Of a DNA stretch of 64,000 nucleotides, positions 24,899 to 33,862 are shown piece after piece; positions within the stretch are counted from its first letter, which is position 1, and each line of letters opens with the position of its first letter. The stretch lies in assembly GCA_963728125.1 (NCBI GenBank), contig CAVSIZ010000001.1, forward strand, positions 372,001-436,000. Reading direction: 5' to 3'. The notes beneath the pieces were generated by a model. It was not told the DNA's origin and made no database searches. It worked only from the letters and a program-made list of their open reading frames with translations. Origin of the DNA: CAWDCV01 sp963728125 (GTDB lineage Bacteria; Actinomycetota; Actinomycetes; CAWDCV01). The translations under genes and the position numbers were made by a program.

Positions 24899-26872
24899 TC
24901 AGCTCGTCGGGTTGGGCTCGCTCGCGCTCACTGCCGCACCGTCCGCCGCGGGGGTCGAGCCGTTGCCATTGGCGGCGGCGAGCTCGCGCGGCGACCGGAC
25001 CGGCGGGCGGTCGATCGGCGTGCGGCGGCTGGAGCCGACCCAGGCCGGTCGCGATGGCCGGCGGTTGAGCGCGGTGAAGATCTCGGCGACCTCGTCCTTG
25101 CCGAGCGTCTCCTTGTCCAGCAACGCCAGCACGAGCTCGTCGAGGACGTCGCGGTTCTCGACGAGAATCTCCCAGGCCTCGTCGTGCGCAGCGCTGACGA
25201 GCTTCTTGACTTCCTCGTCGACGACCGCCGCGACCTCCTCGGAGTAGTCGCGCTGGTGGCCCATGTCGCGCCCGAGGAAGACCTCGCCGTTGTCCTGGCC
25301 GAACTTGATCGGGCCGAGTCGCTCAGTCATCCCGAACTGCGTGACCATGGCCCGCGCGACCGAGGTGGCCTTCTCGATGTCGTTGGCCGCGCCGGTTGTC
25401 GGGTCCTGGAACACCAGCTCCTCGGCCGCGCGCCCACCGAGCATGTAGGCGAGCTGGTCGAGCATCTGGCTGCGCGTCGTCGAGTACTTCTCCTCGTCCG
25501 GCAGCACCATCGTGTATCCCAGGGCGCGACCGCGAGACAGGATTGTGATCTTGTGGACCGGGTCGGAGCCTGGCAGGGCAGCAGCGACGAGCGCGTGCCC
25601 GCCCTCGTGGTAGGCGGTGAGTGTCTTCTCCTGCTCGGTCATGATCCGGCTGCGCTTCTGCGGACCAGCGACGACGCGGTCGATCGCCTCGTCCATCGCT
25701 GGCGGGTCGATCAGCTTCTTGTCGCCGCGAGCCGTGAGCAGCGCGGCCTCGTTGAGGACGTTGGCGAGGTCGGCACCGGTGAAACCGGGCGTACGCCGGG
25801 CCACGGCCAGCAGATCGACGTCGGCCGCGATCGGCTTCCCGCGCGCATGGACCTCGAGGATCCTGTTGCGGCCGGCCAGGTCGGGACGCTCGACGGCGAT
25901 CTGCCGGTCGAAGCGGCCCGGGCGCAGCAGCGCGGGGTCGAGGATGTCGGGCCGGTTGGTGGCCGCGATGAGAATGACGCCGCCCTTGACGTCGAACCCG
26001 TCCATCTCGACGAGCAGCTGGTTGAGGGTCTGCTCCCGCTCGTCGTGCCCACCGCCGAGGCCCGCGCCGCGGTGTCGACCGACGGCGTCGATCTCGTCGA
26101 CGAAGACGATGGCCGGTGCGTTGGCCTTGGCCTGCTCGAACAGGTCACGGACACGGGAGGCACCGACACCGACGAACATCTCGACGAAGTCGGAGCCGGA
26201 GATGGAGTAGAACGGCACGCCCGCCTCGCCGGCGACCGCGCGCGCAAGCAGCGTCTTGCCCGTTCCTGGCGGGCCGTACAGCAGCACGCCCTTGGGGATC
26301 TTGGCGCCGATCGCCTGGAATTTCGCCGGGCTGGCCAGGAACTCCTTGATCTCCTGCAGCTCCTCGACGGCCTCGTCAGCGCCCGCGACGTCGGCAAACG
26401 TGGTCTTCGGCGTGTCCTTGGCGACGAGCTTCGCCTTGGACTTGCCGAAGTTCATGACGCGGGAGCCGCCGCCCTGCATCTGGTTCATGAAGAACAAGAA
26501 GATGATGACGATCAGCGCGATCGGGAGCAGCGTCAGCAGCAGGCTGAAGAACCAGTTCTCCTGCGGCACGTAGACGTCGTACTTCTCTGGCGGCGGCGTC
26601 TCCTGCAGGTCGGAGACGATGTCGTCGCCAGTGCCAGACAGGTAAGAAGCCCGAATCTTGTCGTCGTTCTTGAGCGTGAGCTCGACGCGCTGCTCGCGGT
26701 CGATGACGCGCGCCGACTTCACGTTGCCCGCGCGGATCTCGTCGACGACGGTCTGGGTGTCGACCTTCTCGAACCCGCCCGTGGAGGTCACCAGCCGGCT
26801 GCCGAGGAACACGGCGAGGAGGACCACGGCGATCCAGAAGACCGGGCCTCGGAAGTAGCGCTTGAAATCCAT
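24899..26872 (-). CDS. ftsH: ATP-dependent zinc metalloprotease FtsH
   Basis: The 657-residue membrane-anchored AAA+ protease has TM helices at residues about 10-26 and 108-128 flanking an extracytoplasmic domain, Walker A LLYGPPGTGKTLLARA near 198, Walker B IVFVDEIDAVG, SRH region ATNRPDILDPALLRPGRFDR, and the zinc site HEGGH in TAYHEGGHALVAAAL near 420. The third zinc ligand is in GAANDIEKA. The C-terminal tail is proline- and asparagine-rich. It degrades misfolded membrane proteins and regulators. It is followed by folE and preceded by hpt, the common actinobacterial order. Confidence 0.97.
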   Translation of the reverse strand: MDFKRYFRGPVFWIAVVLLAVFLGSRLVTSTGGFEKVDTQTVVDEIRAGNVKSARVIDREQRVELTLKNDDKIRASYLSGTGDDIVSDLQETPPPEKYDVYVPQENWFFSLLLTLLPIALIVIIFLFFMNQMQGGGSRVMNFGKSKAKLVAKDTPKTTFADVAGADEAVEELQEIKEFLASPAKFQAIGAKIPKGVLLYGPPGTGKTLLARAVAGEAGVPFYSISGSDFVEMFVGVGASRVRDLFEQAKANAPAIVFVDEIDAVGRHRGAGLGGGHDEREQTLNQLLVEMDGFDVKGGVILIAATNRPDILDPALLRPGRFDRQIAVERPDLAGRNRILEVHARGKPIAADVDLLAVARRTPGFTGADLANVLNEAALLTARGDKKLIDPPAMDEAIDRVVAGPQKRSRIMTEQEKTLTAYHEGGHALVAAALPGSDPVHKITILSRGRALGYTMVLPDEEKYSTTRSQMLDQLAYMLGGRAAEELVFQDPTTGAANDIEKATSVARAMVTQFGMTERLGPIKFGQDNGEVFLGRDMGHQRDYSEEVAAVVDEEVKKLVSAAHDEAWEILVENRDVLDELVLALLDKETLGKDEVAEIFTALNRRPSRPAWVGSSRRTPIDRPPVRSPRELAAANGNGSTPAADGAAVSASEPNPTS

Positions 26873-26969
26873 GTAGGGCGGAATCCTCGCTGGTCAGGGA
26901 GCAACGACGGTACACCCGCCGTACGTCAGTGGAACGTGTCGCGAGCTGCCCGGTGTTCCCCGGGCGCGT

Positions 26970-27527
26970 TCAGCCTGCGGCGTAGACGTGCGGCGCGAGG
27001 GTGCCTACGAACGGCAGGTTGCGGTAGCGCTCGGCGTAGTCGAGGCCGTAGCCCACGACGAACTCGTTGGGGATCTCGAAGCCGACGTACTTCACCGGGA
27101 CGTCGACCTGGGCGGCATCGGGCTTGCGCAGCAGCGCGAACACCTCGACCGATGCCGGGCCGCGCGAGCCGAGGTTGCGCAGCAGCCACGACAGCGTGAG
27201 CCCGGAGTCGACGATGTCCTCCACCACCAGCACGTTGCGGCCGAGGATGTCCTTGTCGAGGTCCTTGAGGATCCGCACCACGCCGCTGGACTTCGTGCCC
27301 GAGCCGTACGACGACACGGCCATCCAGTCCATCTCGGCGGGACAGTGCAGCGCCCGCGCCAGGTCGGCCATGACCATGACCGCACCCTTGAGCACACCCA
27401 CGAGGAGCAGATCGCGCCCGTCGTAGTCGCGGTCGATCTGCTCGCCGAGCTCGCCGATGCGAGCGGCGATCGCGTCCGGGTCGACGAGGATGCGCTCGAG
27501 ATCGGCGCCCATGTCCTTCTCGTCCAC
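26970..27527 (-). CDS. hpt: Hypoxanthine-guanine phosphoribosyltransferase
   Basis: A 185-residue purine salvage enzyme. LLVGVLKGAVMVMADLARAL, MAVSSYGSGTKSSG, the PRPP-binding VVEDIVDSGLTL and VGYGLDYAERYRNLPFVGTL are conserved. The GTG start at 27527 is preferred because AGAGG lies about 8 nt upstream; a longer reading to 27569 lacks support. It is 4 nt after tilS, and the tilS-hpt-ftsH order is very common. Confidence 0.93.
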   Translation of the reverse strand: MDEKDMGADLERILVDPDAIAARIGELGEQIDRDYDGRDLLLVGVLKGAVMVMADLARALHCPAEMDWMAVSSYGSGTKSSGVVRILKDLDKDILGRNVLVVEDIVDSGLTLSWLLRNLGSRGPASVEVFALLRKPDAAQVDVPVKYVGFEIPNEFVVGYGLDYAERYRNLPFVGTLAPHVYAAG

Positions 27528-27531
27528 GCCG

Positions 27532-28521
27532 CTACCTCTCGAGCCGGGGTTGGACCACGAGCCTCCCATACCGCCGCACCGCGCTCAGGCCAGCGGGCAG
27601 CTCGATCCGGACCTGACCGTGCCAGTCGGTGACCAGCTCGTCCATGGCTCGGACGTGGACGGCGGCGAGGGTGCCCGGCGGGCAGCCGGCGCCGAGGGCG
27701 GCCCGGCGGAGGACCCGGGTACGGACCGCAGCAGGCAGCGCCGCCAGCGCATCGCAGGACAGGCCCTCACCGCCGGCGGACACCTCGTCCCATGCCTGCT
27801 CTGCCCAGCTATCCAGCGCATCGACGTCGTCCCGCAACAATGCGGCGGTACGAGCCAGCGCGTCGGAAACCCCAGGTCCGAGCGCACTCTCCAATGCCGG
27901 CAGCGCCTCGTGGCGCACTCGAGCCCGAGCGAACGCCGGATCCTTGTTGTGCGGGTCGTCCCAGGGCATGAGGTCCGACGCGTCACACGCGGCCCGCGTC
28001 ACCGAACGCGGCAGGTCGAGCAGCGGGCGCAGATAGCGCCCCGACCGCGGCTCCATCCCGGCGAGCGACCTGGCGCCCGACCCGCGGGCGAGCCCGAGCA
28101 GCACCGTCTCGGCCTGGTCGTCGCGGGTGTGCCCGAGGAGTACGGCGCTCGCGCCCAGCCGCGACGCGGTCTCGTCGAGAGCGGCATACCGCGCCCGGCG
28201 GGCGGCATCCTCGGGACCGGCACCGTCGGTGGAACTGACCGTCACGACCTCGACCGGCTCGAGGCCCAGATCACGCAGGACGAGAGCCAGCTGGTCCGCC
28301 CGATGCGCGGCCCCCTCCTGCAGGCCGTGGTCGACCGTCACCGCCCCGGCACGAACGCCGCCGTCTCGCAGTCGCGGCGCCTCGAACGCGGTCGCCGCCG
28401 CGAGCGCCAGGGAGTCGGCGCCACCGCTGCACGCCACCAGGACGAGCTCACCCGCGCCCACGTCGGCCAGCGCGCGGCGGACCGCCAGCCGTACCTCTGC
28501 TACCGGAGCCGGCGGGCCCAT
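27532..28521 (-). CDS. tilS: tRNA(Ile)-lysidine synthase
   Basis: A 329-residue protein that installs lysidine at C34 of tRNA-Ile(CAU). The PP-loop LVACSGGADSLALAAA is at about residue 31. GAVTVDHGLQEGAAHRADQ, LLGHTRDDQAETVLLGLARGSGARSLAGM and the N-type motif RPLLDLPRSVT with HNKDPAFARARVR follow. The C-terminal region is short, as usual in actinobacteria. The ATG lies 1 nt from the DUF2342 gene stop. Confidence 0.95.
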   Translation of the reverse strand: MGPPAPVAEVRLAVRRALADVGAGELVLVACSGGADSLALAAATAFEAPRLRDGGVRAGAVTVDHGLQEGAAHRADQLALVLRDLGLEPVEVVTVSSTDGAGPEDAARRARYAALDETASRLGASAVLLGHTRDDQAETVLLGLARGSGARSLAGMEPRSGRYLRPLLDLPRSVTRAACDASDLMPWDDPHNKDPAFARARVRHEALPALESALGPGVSDALARTAALLRDDVDALDSWAEQAWDEVSAGGEGLSCDALAALPAAVRTRVLRRAALGAGCPPGTLAAVHVRAMDELVTDWHGQVRIELPAGLSAVRRYGRLVVQPRLER

Positions 28522-28522
28522 C

Positions 28523-29635
28523 TCACGCGGGCAGCGCCGGCGGGTCGGTGACGACCCGGCGTACCCAGGACTGTGGGTCGGCGATCTCCTCGCGGCTCGG
28601 CAGCGTCCGCGGTGAGCCCCACACCCGGTTGAAGCCGTCCATCCCCACCTCGTCGACGACGCCGCGGACGAACGTGACCCCGTCCGCGTACTGCCGAATC
28701 TTCGCCTCCACGCCGAGGAGCCGGCGAATGACCTGATCCAGCGGGTTCGCGCCCTGCCGGCGACGCTTTTGGAACCGGCGGCGAATATCAGCAACGGATG
28801 GGATGACCTCAGGCCCGACGCCGTCCATCACGTAGTCGGCGTGCCCCTCGAGCAGCGACATCACCGCGGTGAGCCGATCGAGGATCTCGCGCTGCTCGTC
28901 GGTCTGGACGACGTCGAGGAGCGAGCGATCGCCCTCCCCGCGTACGGATTCGGTAACGACGCCGAGCGCGTCGCGCAGGCGTCGCGCCAGCGCCGACGGG
29001 TCGACCTCGGTCGCGCCGAGGAACGCCTGGATCTCGGAGATGAGGTGCTCGCGCAACCAGGGAACCGCGCCGAACTGCGTGCGATGCGTCTCCTCGTGAA
29101 TGCACACCCACAGCCGGAAGTCGCGGCTGTCGACGCCCATCTCCTGCTCGGCGTGCACGATGTTCGGGGCCACGAGGAGCAGCCGACCCGGCGTCGCGTC
29201 GCCGTTCGTGCCGAACAGCTCGTACTGGCCAAGGACCTTGCTCGACAGGTACGCCAGGAGGACGCCGGTCTCCACGCCGGTGATCTTCGGGCCGACCGCA
29301 CCCGTCAATCCCGAGAGCGACTGAGAGGCATTGGTCTGGCGTTCGCGCAGCTTGTCGACGAGCGGGTGGAGCAGCATCCGGAAACCGTCGATGTTGACGC
29401 GGACCCAGCCGGGCCGGTCGATGATGGCGACCCCATCACTCGCGGTCGCGGTCGAGGCGGTCATCCCAGTGAAGTTGCGCACCTCTCCCTGAGCCACCAC
29501 GGAGAGCTCGCGCAGGTCGGCCACCGCCTGGTGCGCCTCATCGCGGGACACCGTCGGACCGGGTCGGACCAGCCGGGTCGCCGTCGCGACCGCGAGATCC
29601 CAGTCGACCATCTCCCGGGAGTCGCCGTTCGTCAT
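28523..29635 (-). CDS. Zinc-dependent metalloprotease of the DUF2342 (zincin_2) family
   Basis: A 370-residue protein with the zincin motif CIHEETHRTQFGAVPWLREHL near residue 168, in which HEETH supplies the metal ligands and general base. GYDVL-like downstream glutamates are in MSLLEGHADYVMDGVG. NIVHAEQEMGVDSRDFRLWV also matches the family, often called coenzyme F420 biosynthesis-associated proteins. Cellular targets are unknown. The ATG at 29635 is chosen because the additional upstream 44 codons are unconserved. It adjoins tilS. Confidence 0.85.
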   Translation of the reverse strand: MTNGDSREMVDWDLAVATATRLVRPGPTVSRDEAHQAVADLRELSVVAQGEVRNFTGMTASTATASDGVAIIDRPGWVRVNIDGFRMLLHPLVDKLRERQTNASQSLSGLTGAVGPKITGVETGVLLAYLSSKVLGQYELFGTNGDATPGRLLLVAPNIVHAEQEMGVDSRDFRLWVCIHEETHRTQFGAVPWLREHLISEIQAFLGATEVDPSALARRLRDALGVVTESVRGEGDRSLLDVVQTDEQREILDRLTAVMSLLEGHADYVMDGVGPEVIPSVADIRRRFQKRRRQGANPLDQVIRRLLGVEAKIRQYADGVTFVRGVVDEVGMDGFNRVWGSPRTLPSREEIADPQSWVRRVVTDPPALPA

Positions 29636-29801
29636 GCGGCCCACCGTATGTGGCTCAACCGGATCTCGTGTCAGTAGCTCGTCACGCGGCGGCCGCGTGG
29701 CCTGTCGGACGACCGCAGCAAGTTCGTCGCGGGTGACACCGCTCGGTGCGCACCGTGTCGCGAGCAACTCGACGGAAGCCGTGGTCCGATCGCTGAGCCG
29801 G

Positions 29802-31199
29802 TTATCGGCAGCCGCAGCCAGCGAGCACGGCTGCCACCTCGTCGAGCGCGTCCTGGGCCGCTAACGGTGCGCCGACCGGCGCGTTGTCGGCCATCACCGC
29901 GAACGTGAGCAACCTGCCATCGACGTCCTCGACGGTTCCCGCCAGCGTGTGCACGCCGTTCAGCGTGCCGGTCTTGGCTCGCACCTCGCCGGCGGAGGCC
30001 GACGCTTCACCGTCGAAGCGCAGCTCTAGCGTGCCGGTGAATCCCCCGACCGGAAGCCCGGTCAGGACGGGCCGCAGTTCGGAGTGTCCGGATGTCGTCG
30101 CGAGCGCGAGAAGCCGCACGAGCAGGACTGGCGGGATGGCGTTGCTCCGCGACAGACCGCTGCCGTCGGCGAGGGCCAGTCCCGCGACATCGAGTCCCAA
30201 TGACTGCATGACTGAAGGCAAGGCAACCGCGACTCCGTCGAAGCTCGCCGGCTGACCGCTGGCCAACGCGACGTGCCGGGCGAGCGCCTCCGAGGCGTCA
30301 TTGTCGCTGGCGAGCAGCATCCGCTCCACGACGGCTGCGGTCGGCGCGGACCGTACTTCTCCGAGCACCTCGGCCTCCGCGGGCGCCACCGCGCGCTCAA
30401 CCGGGGCCGTCACCGCGATGCCGTGCTGCCCGAGCATGGCGGCGAACGCGTTGCCGGCGGCGATCGGCGGATCCAGTTCTCGGCCGCCACCCAGTGCTCG
30501 CGCCGAGTCGACGGTGAGCGCAGAGATGGGTGCCACAGCACCGCCCACGTAGTTGCCCTCCCACGCCGGGTTGATCGCGGGACCGGTGAACAGCGAGTCG
30601 TCGACCTGCAGCCGGACGGTTCCTACCCCCGCCGCCCGAAGCGAGGAGACGGTACGGGCGGCGAGATCGGTGAGCCGCGTCGGCGTGGGGTACGTCGTGT
30701 CGCCCGCGCTCGCTGGCACCGCCGTCAGCAGTGGGTCGCCGCCGCCCACGAGGACGATCTCGTCCGGCGCAGCGCCGCGCACCACGCGAGTCGTGAAGCG
30801 CCTATCAGGGCCGAGCTCAGCGAGGACCGCAGCGCCGGTCACAATCTTCGTCGTGGATGCCGGGATGGCGGTCGCGCTCTCCGCCCGCCCGTACAGCAGC
30901 GTGCCGGTGAGCGGGTCGACGACCGCGGCCAGCACGCGCGGCCCGAGTCGCGGGTCAGTGATGGCACGTTCCAACGCTGCCGCGATGCCGGCGGTCGTCG
31001 GTAGGGGCGCATCGCCGTTCAGACCGGGGAGGACCGCGGCGGCGGGCTCGGGCAGCGTCGGCGACGGGCTCGGTGAGATGACAGGGGCGGGCGAGGAAGG
31101 CTGCTCGTCGGCGGTCAGGCGGAGCGCTACGGCGCCGGCCGCGACGACGGCCACGGCAGCGACGGCGGTGATGATTCCGCCGATACGCCTGCTCGGCAC
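29802..31199 (-). CDS. dacB: D-alanyl-D-alanine carboxypeptidase/endopeptidase (PBP4 type)
   Basis: A 465-residue secreted or membrane-anchored serine peptidase. It starts with a TM/signal helix (IGGIITAVAAVAVVAAGAVAL) and a proline linker. The catalytic SxxK is in PASTTKIVTG near residue 123, the SxN in LLASDNDASEAL and the KTG in VRAKTGTLNGVHTLAG. It trims peptidoglycan stem peptides or cleaves cross-links in the cell envelope. The GTG at 31199 has GGAG 5 nt upstream. It is divergent from ppa. Confidence 0.93.
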   Translation of the reverse strand: MPSRRIGGIITAVAAVAVVAAGAVALRLTADEQPSSPAPVISPSPSPTLPEPAAAVLPGLNGDAPLPTTAGIAAALERAITDPRLGPRVLAAVVDPLTGTLLYGRAESATAIPASTTKIVTGAAVLAELGPDRRFTTRVVRGAAPDEIVLVGGGDPLLTAVPASAGDTTYPTPTRLTDLAARTVSSLRAAGVGTVRLQVDDSLFTGPAINPAWEGNYVGGAVAPISALTVDSARALGGGRELDPPIAAGNAFAAMLGQHGIAVTAPVERAVAPAEAEVLGEVRSAPTAAVVERMLLASDNDASEALARHVALASGQPASFDGVAVALPSVMQSLGLDVAGLALADGSGLSRSNAIPPVLLVRLLALATTSGHSELRPVLTGLPVGGFTGTLELRFDGEASASAGEVRAKTGTLNGVHTLAGTVEDVDGRLLTFAVMADNAPVGAPLAAQDALDEVAAVLAGCGCR

Positions 31200-31291
31200 G
31201 TGACTCCTCCGCTTGCCACTATCGCCGCACAGGCGACTCGTACGCGACACTAGGTGACTGCTGCCCCATCCGTGACCAGGCTGGAGGACCC

Positions 31292-31813
31292 GTGGAGTTC
31301 GACGTCGTGATCGAGATCCCGAAGGGTCAGCGCAACAAATACGAGATGGATCACCACACGGGCCGCATCCGCTTGGATCGCACGCTGTTCACCGCGACCC
31401 AGTACCCCGCCGACTACGGCTTCGTCGACAACACGCTCGGTCAGGACGAGGATCCGCTCGACGCGCTGGTCCTACTGCAGGAACCCACATTTCCCGGCTG
31501 CGTGATCCGGGCGCGGGCGATCGGCATGTACCGGATGACCGACGAGAAGGGCCCTGACGACAAGGTCCTCTGCGTGCCCTCCACGGATCCGCGGCAGGAG
31601 CACCTGCGGGACATCTACCACCTCCCGGAGTTCGAGAAGAAGGAGATCGAGCACTTCTTCCGCGTCTACAAGGACCTGGAGCCAGGGAAGTCGGTCGAAG
31701 GAGCGACCTGGGTGGGCCGGGTCGAGGCCGAGGCCGAGATCGAGGCGTCGCGCAAGCGCCTCGAGGAAACCGCCGAGGAGGAGCGCCCCGGCGGGGAGGC
31801 TCACAGCGACTGA
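31292..31813 (+). CDS. ppa: Inorganic pyrophosphatase
   Basis: A 173-residue family I soluble pyrophosphatase: FDVVIEIPKGQRNKYEMD, DYGFVDNTLGQDEDPLDALVL with the metal-binding aspartates, and EIEHFFRVYKDLEPGKSV. It hydrolyses PPi from biosynthesis. The GTG start has GGAGG 5 nt upstream. The 3' end overlaps the convergent HAD gene by 13 nt. The C-terminus is acidic (EETAEEERPGGEAHSD). Confidence 0.96.
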   Translation: MEFDVVIEIPKGQRNKYEMDHHTGRIRLDRTLFTATQYPADYGFVDNTLGQDEDPLDALVLLQEPTFPGCVIRARAIGMYRMTDEKGPDDKVLCVPSTDPRQEHLRDIYHLPEFEKKEIEHFFRVYKDLEPGKSVEGATWVGRVEAEAEIEASRKRLEETAEEERPGGEAHSD

Positions 31814-32454
31814 AGCAACTCCGGCGTCAGCTGGTCGAGGCGATCCAGGGTCAGGGCCGCCGCTGCCCGTGCGCGTTCGGACGGCGGGTACTCCGGCCGC
31901 GGGATCGCGATGACGCGCAGCCCCGCGGCTGCCGCCGACAGGATGCCGTTGCTCGAGTCCTCGATAGCGACACATGCCGAGGTGGCCTGGCCGAGATCAT
32001 GAGCGACCGCGTCGTACACGTCCGGCGCCGGCTTGCCCCGCGGCACCTCCTCGGTCGACCGAGTCGCCTGGAACAGCTGGGCCCATCCGGTCAGCTCGAG
32101 CACCTCATCGATGAGGCGTCGCGGTGATGAGCTCGCCAGTCCCAGCGGCCACACGTCGACGAGGCGGCGTACTGCCTCGTCAGCACCCGGGAGCAGGGGC
32201 AGACCCTGCTGCTCGTACGTGTCGGCCATCTCGGCGATGACCTCGCGCTCTACGACATCGGCGTCCTCATCAACGCCGAGCTCGTCGGACAGGTACGCGG
32301 CCCATTCCGGCGTACTCATGCCCATGAGGCGCTGCTGCGCATCGGGTGCCCAGGTGCCGCCGTGCTCGTCGACATACGACCGGCGCACCCGTTCCCACAC
32401 CGGCTCGGAGTCGATCAGTATGCCGTCGAGGTCGAACACGACCGCGGTAATCAA
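31801..32454 (-). CDS. HAD-superfamily hydrolase (phosphosugar phosphatase type)
   Basis: A 217-residue HAD phosphatase: motif I VVFDLDGILIDSEPVWERV, motif II LASSSPRRLIDEVLELTG, motif III with GKPAPDVYDAVA, and motif IV VAIEDSSNGILSAAAAG. It resembles YniC/beta-phosphoglucomutase-like enzymes that act on small sugar phosphates; the substrate is unknown. The probable start is a TTG at 32454, directly after the stop of the M15 peptidase gene with a GGCGG site upstream. Confidence 0.85.
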   Translation of the reverse strand: MITAVVFDLDGILIDSEPVWERVRRSYVDEHGGTWAPDAQQRLMGMSTPEWAAYLSDELGVDEDADVVEREVIAEMADTYEQQGLPLLPGADEAVRRLVDVWPLGLASSSPRRLIDEVLELTGWAQLFQATRSTEEVPRGKPAPDVYDAVAHDLGQATSACVAIEDSSNGILSAAAAGLRVIAIPRPEYPPSERARAAAALTLDRLDQLTPELLQSL

Positions 32455-32455
32455 C

Positions 32456-33730
32456 TCAGCCGCCGTACTCCCAGTGCCACGGCTCCGGCTTCGACCCGCC
32501 CTGCCGGGCCCACGATGGGAGGTCGAACCCGTAGTCCGGGGCGTTGTTACGCATCCAGGAGTGCTGCGCGGTCGAGTAGGAGTTGATGCCTCCGCACAGG
32601 TCGACGGCGAGCCCCCAGCCGTGCTGCGAAGTGCCAGGACGGGCGGCGAGGAAGCCCTTGATCTGCTTGAGGATGACCTGCGACTCGTACGAGCGGTAGG
32701 AGTCGGTGATGCAGATCGGGCTGCCGAAGTGCTCCGCGTACGCCTGCGACATCGCGTTGAACCCTTCCGCCGCGTCCGCGCGAAGGCGATGCCCCCGGGT
32801 CCCCCACAGTGGGCACAGCGCAGACGTCGGCAGTCGCCCGTTCGCGAAACCGGACAGAGAGCCACCCGAACATCCCGCTCCGCCGCTGAAGCTGACGCCG
32901 ACGGCTGACGCTGCCGCGTTGGAGCGATTCCTGGCGGCCTCCGCCGCGCGCCGAGCAGCTTCCTCGGCGGCACGCCGAGCGGCCTCCCTGGCCAGGCCCT
33001 CCTGCCGCTCGCGCTCGAGCCGCACCGAGGTGTTGCGCAGATCGGCGAGTTGAACCAGCAACGCCTGCTTCTGCTTCTCGATCACCGCGATCTGTGCCTG
33101 CTGCGCGGCCAGCTCGCGTTCGGCGGCTTCCTTGGCAATACGGGCCTGTTCGGTGGCGCGCTCCTGCTCGGCTTTCGCTTCTGCCGCGAGCTTGCGCAGC
33201 ACGTCGGCCGCGATCTTCGCGCCGCGGAACCGGTCGTGGCTGTGGGCGCGCTGCGATGCGACGTTGTCGAGCGCCGCGGCCTGGTCGGCGAGGCCCTTGA
33301 CGCCCTTCGCGTCCAGCAGCGCTGACAGCGCGGCAAGGTCGCCGCCCATTCGGTAGCTCGCGGAGGCGAACCGGCCGAGCTCGCCCCGGGCGGTCTCGAC
33401 GGCGACATCCGCTTCTTGCGCGCGGGCCGCAGTCTCGACGGCCTGCTGCTCGGCGAGTTGCAGCTGATAGACGGCCTCGACGTACGCCTCGATCGCAAGC
33501 GTGGTCTGGAGGTTGAGCTGCTCGAGCTTTTGATCGGCAAGCTTGAGCTCGGCCTCGATCGCGCCGACCTCACCGTTCTTGGCCGCGGCTGCCTGCTTGG
33601 CCGCTTCAACCGCCTCGGCGGTCGGGTAGTCAGGATCGGCTACAGCCGCAGCGGAGCCGGCGAGCGGGAGCGTCAGCACGCAAGCGAAGGCCAGCGCAGC
33701 AAGCAGGAGTCGACGCGCGCCCCCCAGCAT
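32456..33730 (-). CDS. Secreted coiled-coil protein with M15 (VanY-type) D-Ala-D-Ala carboxypeptidase domain
   Basis: A 424-residue exported protein. A signal peptide (LLLAALAFACVLTLPLAGSAAA) is followed by about 220 residues of coiled coil (QKQALLVQLADLRNTSVRLERERQ is within it) like that of RipA/PcsB peptidoglycan hydrolases. The C-terminal domain has the M15 zinc motif SQHGWGLAVDL and HWEY, with RADAAEGFNAMSQAY and ITDSYRSYESQ. It should trim D-Ala or cut peptidoglycan at the surface, with the coiled coil as a regulator. Its start lies about 130 nt from DUF72. Confidence 0.9.
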   Translation of the reverse strand: MLGGARRLLLAALAFACVLTLPLAGSAAAVADPDYPTAEAVEAAKQAAAAKNGEVGAIEAELKLADQKLEQLNLQTTLAIEAYVEAVYQLQLAEQQAVETAARAQEADVAVETARGELGRFASASYRMGGDLAALSALLDAKGVKGLADQAAALDNVASQRAHSHDRFRGAKIAADVLRKLAAEAKAEQERATEQARIAKEAAERELAAQQAQIAVIEKQKQALLVQLADLRNTSVRLERERQEGLAREAARRAAEEAARRAAEAARNRSNAAASAVGVSFSGGAGCSGGSLSGFANGRLPTSALCPLWGTRGHRLRADAAEGFNAMSQAYAEHFGSPICITDSYRSYESQVILKQIKGFLAARPGTSQHGWGLAVDLCGGINSYSTAQHSWMRNNAPDYGFDLPSWARQGGSKPEPWHWEYGG

Positions 33731-33862
33731 GACTCGCCTCCCGAGTCCCGGGTGTCCCGTGATGCCCTTATGTCACTTTCGTAACAAGAGACCCAAGACT
33801 CACAGCAATCACAGCCGTATGTCGAGAGGTGGAAGAGAACTACAGGCGTGTAATTCGAACGC

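Noticed and set aside
25184..27199. 671-codon plus-strand open frame opposite ftsH
   Set aside because: It is antisense to a well-conserved FtsH and contains low-complexity Arg/Asp/Val-rich sequence with no motif. Such frames are common opposite high-GC genes.
33731..33862. Possible c-di-AMP (ydaO) riboswitch upstream of the M15/coiled-coil peptidase
   Set aside because: Such peptidase genes often carry this riboswitch in actinobacteria, but none of its conserved core sequence is visible in the 132 nt.
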